This document shows, one piece after another, positions 43,522-54,200 of a DNA stretch of 64,000 bases. The notes beneath the pieces are model-generated. The model worked only from the letters and a program-made list of their open reading frames with translations, was not told where the DNA came from and did no database searches. Position numbers and translations under genes: made by a program. Position 1 is the first letter of the stretch. The number at the start of each line of letters is the position of its first letter. Origin of the DNA: an uncultured Actinomycetes bacterium (GTDB taxonomy: Bacteria; Actinomycetota; Thermoleophilia; Miltoncostaeales; Miltoncostaeaceae); NCBI GenBank assembly GCA_903896045.1, contig CAITWD010000036.1, positions 1 through 64,000 of the forward strand. The letters run 5' to 3'.

Positions 43522-45609
43522 ATGGCAATGAGGGACGACGACAAACTGGTTCGACAGCTGTCGCTCGTGGCCTTTCTCATGTCCCAACAGCGACCTGTCA
43601 CCGCCGACGAGATTCATGAATCTGTCGAAGGTTACGGCGGCATGAGCGATCAGGCCTTTTTGCGACGCTTTTATGCGGATCGCGGAGAGATTGAGGCAAT
43701 GGGCCTCAAGCTTGCCGTTGAACGGCCGACCGATGACCCGTTCCAGGGCGACCTATATGCGTTGCCACCAGAGAACTACTATCTGCCGCAAATTGACTTT
43801 GACGAGCGCGAGCTTTCGGCACTGCACACCTGCCTCTATCTCCTTGAGGGTCAGTTTGCATATGCAGAGCCATTGCGCCTGGCACTCCAGCACCTCACTT
43901 TGGGTCGACCGAGCCCACTCGATGACCACGCAGCGCGCACGGTGTCGGTCAATCTGCTCGGGGGGGATTACTCCCCTGAGGTCGCAACCCACCTTTCAAA
44001 GATCGAATCGGCGATCAGCCGCCGCAAGACCATCCGCTTTACCTATTACTCGATCGGCCGTGACGAACGCTCCGAGCGCGAGGTTGACCCCTATTCATTG
44101 TTGTACCTCGGTGGCAACTGGTACATGGTCGGCTTTTCCCACGAGCGGGAAGCGAGCCGTATTTTCCGTCTGTCGCGGATCGAGGGGCGGATCACCTTCA
44201 AAACCCGTGCAGAGCACGACTTTGCCGCCCCACGCAACTTTGATGTCTCACGGTACCGTGACCGCGCGCCCTGGCAGCTTGACGACGAGATGCACACGGC
44301 GACAATCGCCTTGTCTCCGGTAGTTGCGTGGTGGGTCGAGCAAATGTTCGGCACCTACGGAAGCTGCCAGCTCAAAAAAGATGGGTCTGGGCTCTTCACC
44401 ACCGAGTACAGCTCGGCGAATGCCCTTTTGACGTGGGTGCTGAGCCTGGGAATGCATGCGGAGGTCATAGGGCCCGATGCGTTGCGCACAGCCGCACAGG
44501 AGGCGCTCACGCACGTCATTGACCGCCACACCGCACCGCACGCAATCGCGCCCCCGGTTCCCATCGACCCAGATGCCCCGGAGGTCGTGGCACCATCCCC
44601 GGATCGATCAAATGTCGCGCCCGACAAGGTTGTTCCCGCTGAGCGCTTTGCACGATTGCTCGCGCTGATGACGCGGCTCCTTGCGGCATGCGGCGATGCC
44701 ATGCACACAACGGTTCCCGTTGCCGAATTACGGACCGCGCTCAACATCGATCGCAAGGTGCTCGACGAAGACCTCACCCTGCTCAACCTGATCAATTTTG
44801 GTGGTGGCTGCTATGCCCTCTACGCCAAGATTGAAGGTGACATCGTTGCGGTGACGCGTGAGACCTATGGCGACCACTTTGCACGCCCTGCCCGCCTCTC
44901 CCCGCTTGAGGCCAAAGCCTTGTTGTGGGCGCTTGAGTTCATCGGAGACCGCTTGCCCGTCGAAGCCGACGACGCCCTGGTGTCGGCGCGCATGAAGGTT
45001 GAGCAAGCAATTGGTGCCGATAACTTGCCTGAGGTGGAAATCGGCCGCGTCCAAAATGCAAATGCTGAAGTTTCGGTCGCCATTAACCATGCACTTCGTG
45101 ATGATCATATGCTCGAGATCGAATACTGGACCTCCGCACGTGGGGCACTCACGACACGCACGATTGAGCCCCATCTGCTCGTGAATGCCCGCGATGCCTG
45201 GTATCTGGTCGCGTTCTGCCATCAGGCGCAGGATCAGCGCACATTCCGCGTGGACAGGATCCGGAGCGCCACTGTGCTTGCGACGCATTTCAGCCGGCGC
45301 GCAGACATTATGGCGGCAGGCCCCTACCTTCCCTTTGGAATCCGCAACGAGGGCGGCGGAGCGACCGCACAAAGCGCCTCAGTGTGGTGCAGCGAATCGC
45401 TGTCACGCTGGGTCATCGAGGAACACCCGTCATGGGATCGTCATACCGATGGGTCCGTGGTTGTGGAAATTCCCTACGCGAGCGAAGAGTGGATGGTCAA
45501 AGAGGTGCTTAAGCACCAAGGAGACGCCGTCCTGCTCGAGCCCGAATCACTGCGGGCGACGATTGCTGCGATGGCGACCGAAATCGTCGCGCGCTACACC
45601 ACGGCCTAA
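43522..45609 (+). CDS. pafBC: Fused PafB-PafC-type WYL-domain transcriptional regulator
   Basis: 695 residues from the ATG at 43522 after CCGGAG. The layout is winged-helix (DDDKLVRQLSLVAFLMSQQRPVTADEI), WYL module 1 at about 160-260 (SRRKTIRFTYYSIGRDER and YLGGNWYMVGFS), a C-terminal extension, then a repeat of helix-turn-helix and WYL module 2 (MLEIEYWTSARG, AWYLVAFCHQ). In actinobacteria PafB and PafC are usually separate and control DNA-damage genes. WYL modules bind nucleic acid or nucleotide ligands. No proteasome genes are nearby. Confidence 0.85.
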   Translation: MAMRDDDKLVRQLSLVAFLMSQQRPVTADEIHESVEGYGGMSDQAFLRRFYADRGEIEAMGLKLAVERPTDDPFQGDLYALPPENYYLPQIDFDERELSALHTCLYLLEGQFAYAEPLRLALQHLTLGRPSPLDDHAARTVSVNLLGGDYSPEVATHLSKIESAISRRKTIRFTYYSIGRDERSEREVDPYSLLYLGGNWYMVGFSHEREASRIFRLSRIEGRITFKTRAEHDFAAPRNFDVSRYRDRAPWQLDDEMHTATIALSPVVAWWVEQMFGTYGSCQLKKDGSGLFTTEYSSANALLTWVLSLGMHAEVIGPDALRTAAQEALTHVIDRHTAPHAIAPPVPIDPDAPEVVAPSPDRSNVAPDKVVPAERFARLLALMTRLLAACGDAMHTTVPVAELRTALNIDRKVLDEDLTLLNLINFGGGCYALYAKIEGDIVAVTRETYGDHFARPARLSPLEAKALLWALEFIGDRLPVEADDALVSARMKVEQAIGADNLPEVEIGRVQNANAEVSVAINHALRDDHMLEIEYWTSARGALTTRTIEPHLLVNARDAWYLVAFCHQAQDQRTFRVDRIRSATVLATHFSRRADIMAAGPYLPFGIRNEGGGATAQSASVWCSESLSRWVIEEHPSWDRHTDGSVVVEIPYASEEWMVKEVLKHQGDAVLLEPESLRATIAAMATEIVARYTTA

Positions 45610-45633
45610 CGCCACACACCCCTGGAGGCATCA

Positions 45634-45957
45634 GTGCAGTTCGATCACGTTGCCCGCCAAGTGCCCGATATTGCCGAAGCAATTGCGTGGTATCGCACAA
45701 ATGTTCCCGGCACGGAAGTGGTGTATCAGGATGCAACTTGGGCACTCATTGACGCCGGTGGCGTCAACATCGCCTTCGTCGTCGCGGACCAACATCCCAA
45801 CCATCTCGCCTGGCGTGTCACGAACCAGGAACTCGAGCGTCAGGCTGCCGCACGGAGCGCGACAATCCATCCGCACCGCGACGGCACGCGCAGCTTTTAC
45901 ATCGATGCTCCCGGCGGTGACGCGATTGAGATCATCGCCTACCCCGATGATCACTGA
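45634..45957 (+). CDS. VOC/glyoxalase-fold protein
   Basis: 107 residues from a GTG with GGAGG 5 nt upstream. The double beta-alpha-beta-beta-beta module reads MQFDHVARQVPDIAEAIAWYR, then SFYIDAPGGDAIEIIAYP with the metal-type Glu in AIEIIAY. Only one clear His ligand at residue 5. Function unassigned. Its last 26 bp overlap convergent rnhB. Confidence 0.7.
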   Translation: MQFDHVARQVPDIAEAIAWYRTNVPGTEVVYQDATWALIDAGGVNIAFVVADQHPNHLAWRVTNQELERQAAARSATIHPHRDGTRSFYIDAPGGDAIEIIAYPDDH

Positions 45958-46636
45958 CGCCACGCACTCCCTCTGCAAGATGCATGGCATAGGCATCGCT
46001 GCGAAATGACATGCGATGCATGGGGGTTGGTCCGTAGCGTGCAATTGCCGCCCGATGCACAGCGGTCGCATACCCCATGTGGGTGGCAAACCCATACTCG
46101 GGATACTGGGCGTCCAGACCGACCATGATGCGGTCGCGGGTGACCTTGGCAACAATCGAGGCTGCCGCAATCGCAGCACTTTTCCCATCACCGCCGATGA
46201 CGCGCTCATGTACACGGATACTGGCAACGGTAAACCCGTCTACTAACACCACCGCCTCCGCTGGAGACGAGAGTCCATCGACAGCTTGAGCCAGGATGCG
46301 CAGGTTGGTGGCATGCAACCCATCACGATCAATCGTCTCGGGTCCAGCGCTGACGATCACGACCTGCTGTGCGATCGCAAAGATCGACTGCGCCATCCGT
46401 GCCCGGATATGAGGCGCAACCTGCTTTGAGTCATTGAGTTCGCTGAGCTGGCGTCGCGCGACCCGCGACATCCCCGGTACATCAAACAACACGCATGCAG
46501 CAACGATGGGCCCCGCGAGGCATCCACGACCTGCCTCGTCCGCCCCAGCGATAGCACGCGTGGTCCGACGACGATCGTATGCAAACAGACGTGCTGCTGG
46601 CCGCCGTGACCCCGTACTACGGGTCACTGCCGCCAC
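45932..46636 (-). CDS. rnhB: Ribonuclease HII
   Basis: 234 residues. Active-site carboxylates Asp and Glu in AGADEAGRGCLAGPI, Asp in LVDGF and another in KVTRDRIM, with the ELNDSKQV motif. It cleaves RNA in RNA:DNA hybrids and misincorporated ribonucleotides. Last gene of the minus-strand housekeeping block, 9 bp after rplS. The 3' end overlaps the convergent VOC gene. Confidence 0.92.
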   Translation of the reverse strand: MAAVTRSTGSRRPAARLFAYDRRRTTRAIAGADEAGRGCLAGPIVAACVLFDVPGMSRVARRQLSELNDSKQVAPHIRARMAQSIFAIAQQVVIVSAGPETIDRDGLHATNLRILAQAVDGLSSPAEAVVLVDGFTVASIRVHERVIGGDGKSAAIAAASIVAKVTRDRIMVGLDAQYPEYGFATHMGYATAVHRAAIARYGPTPMHRMSFRSDAYAMHLAEGVRGVSDHRGRR

Positions 46637-46645
46637 CGACGCAGG

Positions 46646-47011
46646 TTAGGCCTTTGACGGCTGCGGAGTCCGCTGCTTCTCGCGAATACGGGCCTTCTTA
46701 CCGACCTTGCCGCGGAGGTAATACAGCTTGGCGCGGCGCACATCGCCTTCCATGATCCGCTCAATGCGCTCGATCTTCGGCGAGTGGACGGGAAACATAC
46801 GTTCCACGCCAACACCAAAGCTCTGCTTGCGGACAGTAAAGGTCTCGCGGCTGGTGGACCCTTGACGCTTAATGACTGTTCCCTCGAAGACCTGCACGCG
46901 CTGGCGCTGACCCTCGATCACCCGAAAGTGCACACGAACGGTGTCGCCCGGACGAAATTCGGGCAGGTCATCTCTGAGCTGCATGCTCTCAATGCTCTCG
47001 ATGACACTCAT
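46646..47011 (-). CDS. rplS: 50S ribosomal protein L19
   Basis: 121 residues from the ATG at 47011. [47 protein letters not shown] and [14 protein letters not shown] are the L19 blocks. The frame is open further upstream, but that part is not L19-like. It lies at the 30S-50S interface and follows trmD, the usual order. Confidence 0.96.
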   Translation of the reverse strand: MSVIESIESMQLRDDLPEFRPGDTVRVHFRVIEGQRQRVQVFEGTVIKRQGSTSRETFTVRKQSFGVGVERMFPVHSPKIERIERIMEGDVRRAKLYYLRGKVGKKARIREKQRTPQPSKA

Positions 47012-47069
47012 TCGTGGGTGACCTCCAGGTCGGGACAAAACGACGACGATCGTATCATGCCGCGGGCGG

Positions 47070-47744
47070 TTATAACGGATCCTCGACGAATCCCGCTCCA
47101 AGATGGTCCTCGCGCCATCGCGCAATCGCCGCGTGGTCGCCCGAGAGCAACACGCTCGGCACTGTGTGGCCAGCAAATTCGGCTGGACGGGTGTAGTGGG
47201 GATATTCCGTCCCACCCCCTAAACCGGGTGAAAATGATTCCTGATCGAGACTTGCCTGATTCCCCAGTGCACCAGGCAGACGACGACCGACCGCATCAAT
47301 GATTGCCATCGCGGGAATCTCACCCCCAGCGAGCACATACGGGCCAAGACAGATCGCGTCGTTGGCAAGCACGGTATGCACCCGTTCATCAAAGCCTTCA
47401 TAGCGCCCGCACAAGAGGGTCATCTCGTCGTACTGGGCAAGCTCCCGCACGACCGCATCGGTCAGCGGACGACCACGTGGAGTCATCACGATCACCGGCC
47501 GGTGGGTGCGCACCTCGGCTGCAGGCATGCCGTAGACGCCCTCGAAGGCTGCAGCGACGACATCGACCCGCAGCACCATTCCTGGGCCGCCTCCGTACGG
47601 GCTGTCGTCAACCTGGCGACCGCTGAGCTGCGTGAAGTCGCGATAAGAGAAGGGGCGTATCCCTAGGTTCGTGTTCACCAAATGCCGAGGCTCTTGTAAC
47701 CAGGCAAACCACTCAGGAAAGAGCGTAAAGACATCAATCTGCAT
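47070..47744 (-). CDS. trmD: tRNA (guanine37-N1)-methyltransferase
   Basis: 224 residues from the ATG at 47744, with an alternative ATG at 47750. Opening [24 protein letters not shown] and [13 protein letters not shown] are the SPOUT-family knot elements. The SAM-site loop reads [11 protein letters not shown] where most family members have SIGDYVL, so the conserved Asp is Pro here. It methylates G37 in tRNAs reading CNN codons to prevent frameshifting. Overlaps rimM by 11 bp. Confidence 0.94.
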   Translation of the reverse strand: MQIDVFTLFPEWFAWLQEPRHLVNTNLGIRPFSYRDFTQLSGRQVDDSPYGGGPGMVLRVDVVAAAFEGVYGMPAAEVRTHRPVIVMTPRGRPLTDAVVRELAQYDEMTLLCGRYEGFDERVHTVLANDAICLGPYVLAGGEIPAMAIIDAVGRRLPGALGNQASLDQESFSPGLGGGTEYPHYTRPAEFAGHTVPSVLLSGDHAAIARWREDHLGAGFVEDPL

Positions 47745-48297
47745 CAGCATCCCCTGCTGTATCGGGGAGATCAGGCATCTCGATCAGTCCCTCACGCACC
47801 TGGATTTTGCCCGCCGTAAGGTCGATCTCACGGACCGCATCATGGGTGAAGGGAAACAGAATGACTTCCCCGGCAGGCGGAGTGATCTCGAGAACATCAT
47901 TTGCCGGGCGATTCAACACATCACGCACGATGCCGATTTCTGTCTCGCCCATCCAGACATGCACACCGATGAGATCCCGCACATAAAAATCATCAGCTGC
48001 CTGCGGGGCGGGAAGTCGGTCGACCGCCACACGCAACGTGGCTCCACGCAGCTGATCAGCTTCCTCGCGAGATTGAATCTCCGCGAAGGTCACCAACATC
48101 TCAACTCCCGCATCATCACACGCCAGAAGCTCGCACTCACGCGTGCGCTCATCGCGATCAACGAGGGTCACCCGCTCGCCGATGGTTAATGCACCCAGCG
48201 TGGGACCCGTGGCACGCACGCGCAGACGACCATGTATCCCGTGCGCCCGAATCACCGAACCAATGATGACCGTGTCAGACACGGGACGTGGGTCCAC
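47734..48297 (-). CDS. rimM: 16S rRNA-processing protein RimM
   Basis: 187 residues from a GTG. An N-terminal RimM domain with IGSVIRAHGIHGRLRVRAT, then a PRC-barrel domain after about residue 100 (DDFYVRDLIGVHVW...VLEITPPAGEVILFPFTHDAVREIDL). It assists 30S head maturation, binding S19. It overlaps trmD and follows khpA. Confidence 0.93.
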   Translation of the reverse strand: MDPRPVSDTVIIGSVIRAHGIHGRLRVRATGPTLGALTIGERVTLVDRDERTRECELLACDDAGVEMLVTFAEIQSREEADQLRGATLRVAVDRLPAPQAADDFYVRDLIGVHVWMGETEIGIVRDVLNRPANDVLEITPPAGEVILFPFTHDAVREIDLTAGKIQVREGLIEMPDLPDTAGDADAD

Positions 48298-48303
48298 GCG
48301 TCG

Positions 48304-48558
48304 TCAGTCGACGATCTCGAGGCTGACGCGCACTCCAGAGCGGGTTGCCGCCTCACGCACAATCAATCGCAATGCGCGCGCGATCCGTCCTCCACGACCA
48401 ATCACTTGCCCCATATCTTCTGGTGCGACACGGAGCTCTAAGGCCACCGACTCACCGGTGGCATCCGCATCGACACGGACCTGGTCGGGATGATCGACAA
48501 GGCCCTTGGCCAGGGCGGTGACCATTTCCACCAACCCTGCCACCGGTGCGTCGCTCAC
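48304..48558 (-). CDS. khpA: KH-domain RNA-binding protein KhpA
   Basis: 84 residues from a GTG overlapping the rpsP stop. A single KH domain with the GxxG loop in [13 protein letters not shown]. It is the usual neighbour of rpsP in Gram-positive bacteria and binds RNA with KhpB/Jag in cell-envelope control. Confidence 0.9.
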   Translation of the reverse strand: MSDAPVAGLVEMVTALAKGLVDHPDQVRVDADATGESVALELRVAPEDMGQVIGRGGRIARALRLIVREAATRSGVRVSLEIVD

Positions 48559-48797
48559 CCGCGGGCCTCAACGATTTTGACCAACTTGCTCACCGCGTTG
48601 GATGTCTGTGCGCCGTTGTCGACCCAGTGCTTGACCCGGTCGAGATCGACTTCGACCATCGATGGGTTGGTTTGGGGGTTGTAACGACCGATTGTCTCGA
48701 TGTTGCGCCCATCGCGTGGTGACCGAGAATCGGCGACAACGACACGATAGATGGGGTTCTTTTTGCTGCCCACACGGGCGAGCCGGATCTTGACCAC
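48555..48797 (-). CDS. rpsP: 30S ribosomal protein S16
   Basis: 80 residues. [37 protein letters not shown] is the S16 signature region. A structural protein of the 30S platform. Starts 16 bp after the ffh stop and overlaps khpA by 4 bp. Confidence 0.96.
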   Translation of the reverse strand: MVKIRLARVGSKKNPIYRVVVADSRSPRDGRNIETIGRYNPQTNPSMVEVDLDRVKHWVDNGAQTSNAVSKLVKIVEARG

Positions 48798-48813
48798 GTT
48801 GCTCCTTGCCTGT

Positions 48814-50133
48814 TTACATGCCGGGGATCGCGGGCATTCCGCCCTTGCCGATCCGTTTCATCATTTTGCGCATCTGCTTGAACTGTGCCAACAACTGATT
48901 CACTTCCTGCACAGATGTACCACTCCCCTGTGCAATTCGTGCACGACGGCTCCCATTAATCACCTCAGGTCGCCGCCGTTCTCCCGGCGTCATGCTGGAA
49001 ATAATCGCTTCGAGCCGGTCAAGTTGGCGATCATCGATTTGAAGATCGCGCCCCTTTGTTGCATTACGAAGCCCCGGAACCATACCGAGCAACTGACCCA
49101 CGGGACCCATCTTACGAATTTGACGCAGCTGATCCAGAAAATCCTCGAGCGTCATCCCGCCGCCCATGATCTTCTTCTCGAGATCTTTCGCCGTGTCAAT
49201 ATCGACGTTTTCCTGGGCTTTTTCAATGAGGGTGAGCACATCACCCATGCCCAAAATTCGTGATGCCATGCGATCAGGGTGAAATGCCTCAAGCGCATCA
49301 ATTTTTTCGCCGGTACCGACGAAAAAGATCGGACGACCCGTCACCGCGCGCACCGACAACGCCGCGCCGCCACGCGCATCACCGTCGAGCTTGGTCAGGA
49401 TCACTCCATCAAACTGCACCGCTTCGTGAAATGCCACGGCAACGTCGACGGCGGTTTGACCAGTCATTGCATCGAGTACCAGCACCACCGCGGTCGGACC
49501 AACCGCATCACGGACACCGACAAGCTCCGCCATCATCTGCTCATCGACAACCGTACGGCCGGCGGTATCGACAATCACCATGTCGCGGACCGTGGCCTTG
49601 GCAGCCGCAATTCCACGTCGGGCAATACCGATCGCATCGGTGACACCATCCTCGCGGTGCACCGGAATTCCCAATTGTGCGCCCAGAACCGACAATTGCT
49701 CCGCCGCAGCAGGACGATGCACATCGCATGCGATGAGCATTGGTGCGCGCCCCTGCTGCTGATAAAAGCGGGCAAGCTTTGCGCTACAGGTGGTTTTACC
49801 TGAGCCCTGGAGGCCAGCCATCAGCACGATCGTCGGTGGCCGTGGCGAAATCGGCAGGCTGACGCTTGAGGAGCCCATGAGGCGGGAAAGTTCCTCATTG
49901 ACGATCTTGACCACCATCTGATCTGGGGTCAGCGAGGTCGCGACCTCTTCCCCGCGCGCACGCTCACTAATCGCGGTTGTCAGCTGCTTGACCACCGGCA
50001 AACTCACATCGGCCTCGAGCAGCGAAAGCCGGATCGCGCGCATCGCCTGATCGATGTCAGCATCAGTCAGCTTTCCGCGGCCGCGAAGACCAGAAAAGAC
50101 GCCTTGGAGCTTTTCAGAAAGCGTGTCAAACAT
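48814..50133 (-). CDS. ffh: Signal recognition particle GTPase Ffh
   Basis: 439 residues. N domain, then G domain with P-loop GLQGSGKTT (about 107-115), [15 protein letters not shown], and a methionine-rich M domain ([25 protein letters not shown]) that binds SRP RNA and signal peptides. It targets membrane proteins with FtsY, whose gene lies 72 bp upstream. The SRP RNA gene is not in the window. Confidence 0.96.
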   Translation of the reverse strand: MFDTLSEKLQGVFSGLRGRGKLTDADIDQAMRAIRLSLLEADVSLPVVKQLTTAISERARGEEVATSLTPDQMVVKIVNEELSRLMGSSSVSLPISPRPPTIVLMAGLQGSGKTTCSAKLARFYQQQGRAPMLIACDVHRPAAAEQLSVLGAQLGIPVHREDGVTDAIGIARRGIAAAKATVRDMVIVDTAGRTVVDEQMMAELVGVRDAVGPTAVVLVLDAMTGQTAVDVAVAFHEAVQFDGVILTKLDGDARGGAALSVRAVTGRPIFFVGTGEKIDALEAFHPDRMASRILGMGDVLTLIEKAQENVDIDTAKDLEKKIMGGGMTLEDFLDQLRQIRKMGPVGQLLGMVPGLRNATKGRDLQIDDRQLDRLEAIISSMTPGERRRPEVINGSRRARIAQGSGTSVQEVNQLLAQFKQMRKMMKRIGKGGMPAIPGM

Positions 50134-50205
50134 GCGCGTCGCCTACCGTGTGTTCCTGGAACCGAGTAAGTCTAGCGGGGGACCTTGGGATCCGCGCCGC
50201 ATCGC

Positions 50206-51219
50206 TCATGACGGTGAATGATCCGGCGAGAACAACGCTTGGGCATAGGCCTGCGCATTAAACGGCTGCAAGTCATCGAGCTGTTCGCCAACGCCGATCA
50301 TTTTGACCGGGATACCGAGCTCTCGATTGATCGCGACGGCGATGCCACCCTTCGCCGACCCATCGAGCTTCGTGACAATCACTCCGGTCAACGGAACCGC
50401 TTGCCCGAACAGCCGTGCTTGGCTCAACCCGTTTTGCCCGGTCGTCGCATCCAGGACGAGCAGCGTTTCGTGTGGCGCATCGGGGTTCGCCTTCGAGAGC
50501 ACCGCATGCACCTTACGAAGCTCTTCCATCAGATTGTGCTGGGTTTGCAAACGCCCAGCGGTATCGATGAGCACGACGTCTGCCTGGCGTGATACCCCTG
50601 AGGACACCGCATCAAAGGCAACTGCTCCAGGATCCGCGCCAGGGGCCTGCCGCACTAGATGCGCATCGGAACGATCGGCCCAAATCGCGAGCTGATCGAT
50701 TGCAGCGGCACGAAATGTGTCGGCGGCCCCGATCACTACCTTTTGATCCAGCTGATGGAGCCGATGGGCGAGCTTTCCAACAGTTGTGGTCTTGCCGCTG
50801 CCATTCACCCCAACCACCAAAATTACGGTTGGATCTGCGTGCAATGAAATCTTTGGCGGTGCTGGGGTCATCTGACGAGTGACCGCAGCAACGAGACCCT
50901 TGGCGATCTCATTACGATTGACGATACGCCCCTGCATCGCTTCTGACCGCAATTCCTCAACCAAGGCAAGCGAGGCATCCATCCCACAGTCGGCACCAAT
51001 GAGTGCCTCTTCCAGGTCATCCCAGGTCTCCTGGGTGATCAAACCCGGCGCAAAAATACCTGCAAGCTGAGGTGAAATCGTCTGGCTGGGCTTTGTCAGG
51101 CTCTCTTTAAGCCGAGAGAAAATGCCGCGCCGACGAACCTCTGGCTCAGGGACCGCCTCGCCGAGAGGAAGATCGAATAACTCGGCCCAACGACCGAGTT
51201 CGTCGACCTCGTCACTCAC
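50206..51219 (-). CDS. ftsY: Signal recognition particle receptor FtsY
   Basis: 337 residues. A short acidic N-terminal region precedes the N domain, then the G domain with GVNGSGKTTTVGKLA, DTAGRLQTQHNLMEEL and TKLDGSAKGGI. Receptor for the SRP at the membrane. Its start overlaps the smc stop by 4 bp. Confidence 0.95.
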   Translation of the reverse strand: MSDEVDELGRWAELFDLPLGEAVPEPEVRRRGIFSRLKESLTKPSQTISPQLAGIFAPGLITQETWDDLEEALIGADCGMDASLALVEELRSEAMQGRIVNRNEIAKGLVAAVTRQMTPAPPKISLHADPTVILVVGVNGSGKTTTVGKLAHRLHQLDQKVVIGAADTFRAAAIDQLAIWADRSDAHLVRQAPGADPGAVAFDAVSSGVSRQADVVLIDTAGRLQTQHNLMEELRKVHAVLSKANPDAPHETLLVLDATTGQNGLSQARLFGQAVPLTGVIVTKLDGSAKGGIAVAINRELGIPVKMIGVGEQLDDLQPFNAQAYAQALFSPDHSPS

Positions 51220-54200
51220 GCGCGTCCACCCTGAATCGCCTTGAGCTGGCGCCGTACCGTCGTACGCGCGACCCCTTCAATGGAATCACCGAGGCGACGC
51301 GACACGATCTGTGATGCGCCATCGCTGCCCATAGTGACCCCGAAGAGGGTGTCGGCGATCTCCACCGTGGGCTGCTGGTGGGTGATCATCACGAACTGAG
51401 TCTCCTTGGACAGGCGACGGACCAGTGTGAGAAAGCGACGAAGGTTGGTGTCGTCGAGCGCCGCTTCGACCTCATCCAAGAGATAAAAAGGTGCGGGGCG
51501 CGTCATCGCAATGGCAAGACAGAACGCCAGCGCAATCAGCGATCGTTCGCCACCTGACATCATCGCCAGTGGTCGCGCACGCTTGCCTGCGGGAACCACG
51601 CTGATCTCGATACCCATCTCGCCATCTTCGTCCTCTGGTTCAACTGCCACCAGACGACCTGCACCACCCGGGAAGAGGACCTCAATCGCGTCGGTGAAAC
51701 GCTCCTGCACAACGGTGAAGATCTGCTGGAAGCCATCGGTCACCGCATCATCAAGTCCCTGCATATGGGCGGTCAGCTCGGCGGCTGCGGCCTCGAGGTC
51801 ATCGACCTGTTCGGCGATCTCATCAGCGCGAGACGTGGTCTCTTCCCACTCAGTTCCGGCGAGTTCATTGACCGCACCAATCATCCGGCGACGGCGCTCC
51901 ATATCCTCGATGTCTCGCACCGCAGCATCCGGATCAGGGAGTTCGCCGTTGATCTCGTCATCAGAAAAGTCGTAACTTCCTACCAATTCGGTCGCACGTG
52001 CCGTGGCGGATGCCAACGCAATCTGTGCCACGTGAATTGCCTCTGATGCAGTCGCCGCCACTCCACTGGCCTGATCACGGATTGCGCGCGCTGCGGCGAC
52101 CCTGTGCTCAATCTCGCGAATCGCGTGCTCATCGGCAGCCCCTGCACGCACGTAATCATCCACCCGACGGCCAAGAGCATCGACAACACGATCAAGTGCG
52201 GAAATCGATTCCTGCATGACGTCCAAATCAATCTGCAGCACGGGCGCCTGTGCCCGCAGCTCAATCAGCGCAACCTGCTCATCCGCTTCAGCCAGCGCGA
52301 GACGCGCTGCAGCTACGGCTGCATTGGCGACGGATGCGTGCTCATCCTGGGCCTGGCAGCGGGTGCGCAGCTCTTCTCGTTGCCCCTGAAGCCCGGCGAC
52401 GTGTATCGCAGCGCGAGCCGCGGCATCCAGCGCGTCGTTGCGCACGCCCTCAAGCGCACCCCGCCCTTCGAGCGCATCATCAAGATCGCCCGCTGCAGCA
52501 TCGCGGGTGGCCAATGCCTCGGCACGGGCAGCGCTGGCATGGGCGGCATTCGCGCGTGCAATCCCGACTGCCTGAAGCGCCTTGGCGGCAGCACGATCTG
52601 CCGCACGATGGCGCCCACGCACCCCTGTCGCGGTTGCGGCAGCCCGATCTCTGGCGACCTGCAATTGCGCGAGTTCCGCATCAGCTTTTTCGAGACGCAG
52701 TGTCGCGGCGCGATGTTCTGCCGCGATGGCCCAGTCGCTGACCGGACGCAACCGCACTCCTTGTGCCGGACGCAGCGCATCCCCTGATGCCGTGACAAAG
52801 AGTCCTGACGCGTCCCCGGGTACCTCGGCGAGGTCATCGACGAGCCACACGCCGGAGAGCACTCGCTCAAGCGACACACGACGCGTACTGTCGCACGCGA
52901 GCACCATATCGATCAGCGGCCTGCCCACGCGAGGCGGCTGTGCCGCCGCGCGTGCTGCCACCGGCACCAATACCGCCGCTGCACCGCCATCGAGAATACG
53001 ATCTGCATCCTCGGTACTCGTGAGAACTGGGGCATCGGCAAGAGCACCCAGTGCGGCACCAAACGCACGCTCGGTACCAGGGGTTACCTCGAGACCGGAA
53101 CCCAACGCATCATCATTCGCGGATGAGGATGGACGCAGTGCCATGACTAATGCCGCCAGATCACGGCGGCCCTGCTCCGCGCCGGTCACCGCAGCTTGTG
53201 CATCATTACTGGCCGCGTCAGCTTCCTGCGCACGTGCAAACCATCGAACCGCACGCTCAGCCGATATTTCTGCCCGACGTTCCGCACGGATATTTGCCCC
53301 ATCAGTGGGGTCTGCGTCCAGTCGCAGGATTCGGGCGGATGCGCGTTCCCGTGCATCTCTGAGCTGAGCGATTCGCGCCTCAAGACTGGTCAGCGCACGC
53401 GCCGCATCGTCTGCCGTCGCCTGTGCATCGTCGGCGGCGGAGCGCGCAGTGCGGTACTCGATCTCACGCGCAGCAAGCTGTTGATTCGCCGCATCACGCG
53501 CAGCATTCACTTCGCGTGTGGCGCCATCTGCATCGACAAAACGCTGGCGAGCCTCGGCGGCACGGGCATGCGCATCATCGCGTGCATCCACCGCCGCAGC
53601 GCGCGAGTAGGCATCACGAGCGATTTGACGATGCGCGTCCTCGCAACGCTCCCGGACCAGCTCCACCCGCCCACGAAGGCGTTCGAGATCGCTTTGCGCA
53701 CCGCGCACCAATTCGCGTGCGGCCTCTCGCGCAGTCACGTGCTGTGCGAGTTCTGCCTCATTGGTCGCAACAGCCGCCTGCGCCTGCGCAAGCGCCTCCT
53801 GTGCCGCTGATGCGGCGCCTGTGTGGTGTGCGACCGTCGCCTCTGCACTCCGCTGATCGCGAATGGCCGAGGCGGCCAGCGTCAGCGCAAGCTGCTCACG
53901 CGCGGCGTTAATTTCACGCTCCAACTCAGCTGCGCGGGTTGCTGCCTTCGCCTGCCGCTCAAGGGTGGCCTGGCGCCGCAGCAACTCATTTGCAAGATCT
54001 CTCGCGCGCTCGAGGCGCTCGGCAACCCGTGCAAGTTTCGCCTCGGCTCGGCGGCGTCGACGGCGCGAGAGTGCCACACCGGCAGCCTCCTCAACAACCG
54101 CACGAAGATCCGCAGGACGCGCTGTACACACAGCCTCTACCTGCCCCTGCCGGATGACCGCCAGCGCATCTGGACCGAGTCCGAAGGTCCCCAAGGATTC

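Noticed and set aside
48798..51215. SRP 4.5S RNA between or near ffh and ftsY
   Set aside because: The gaps (16 and 72 bp) are too short and lack the GGAA-tetraloop helix 8 pattern.
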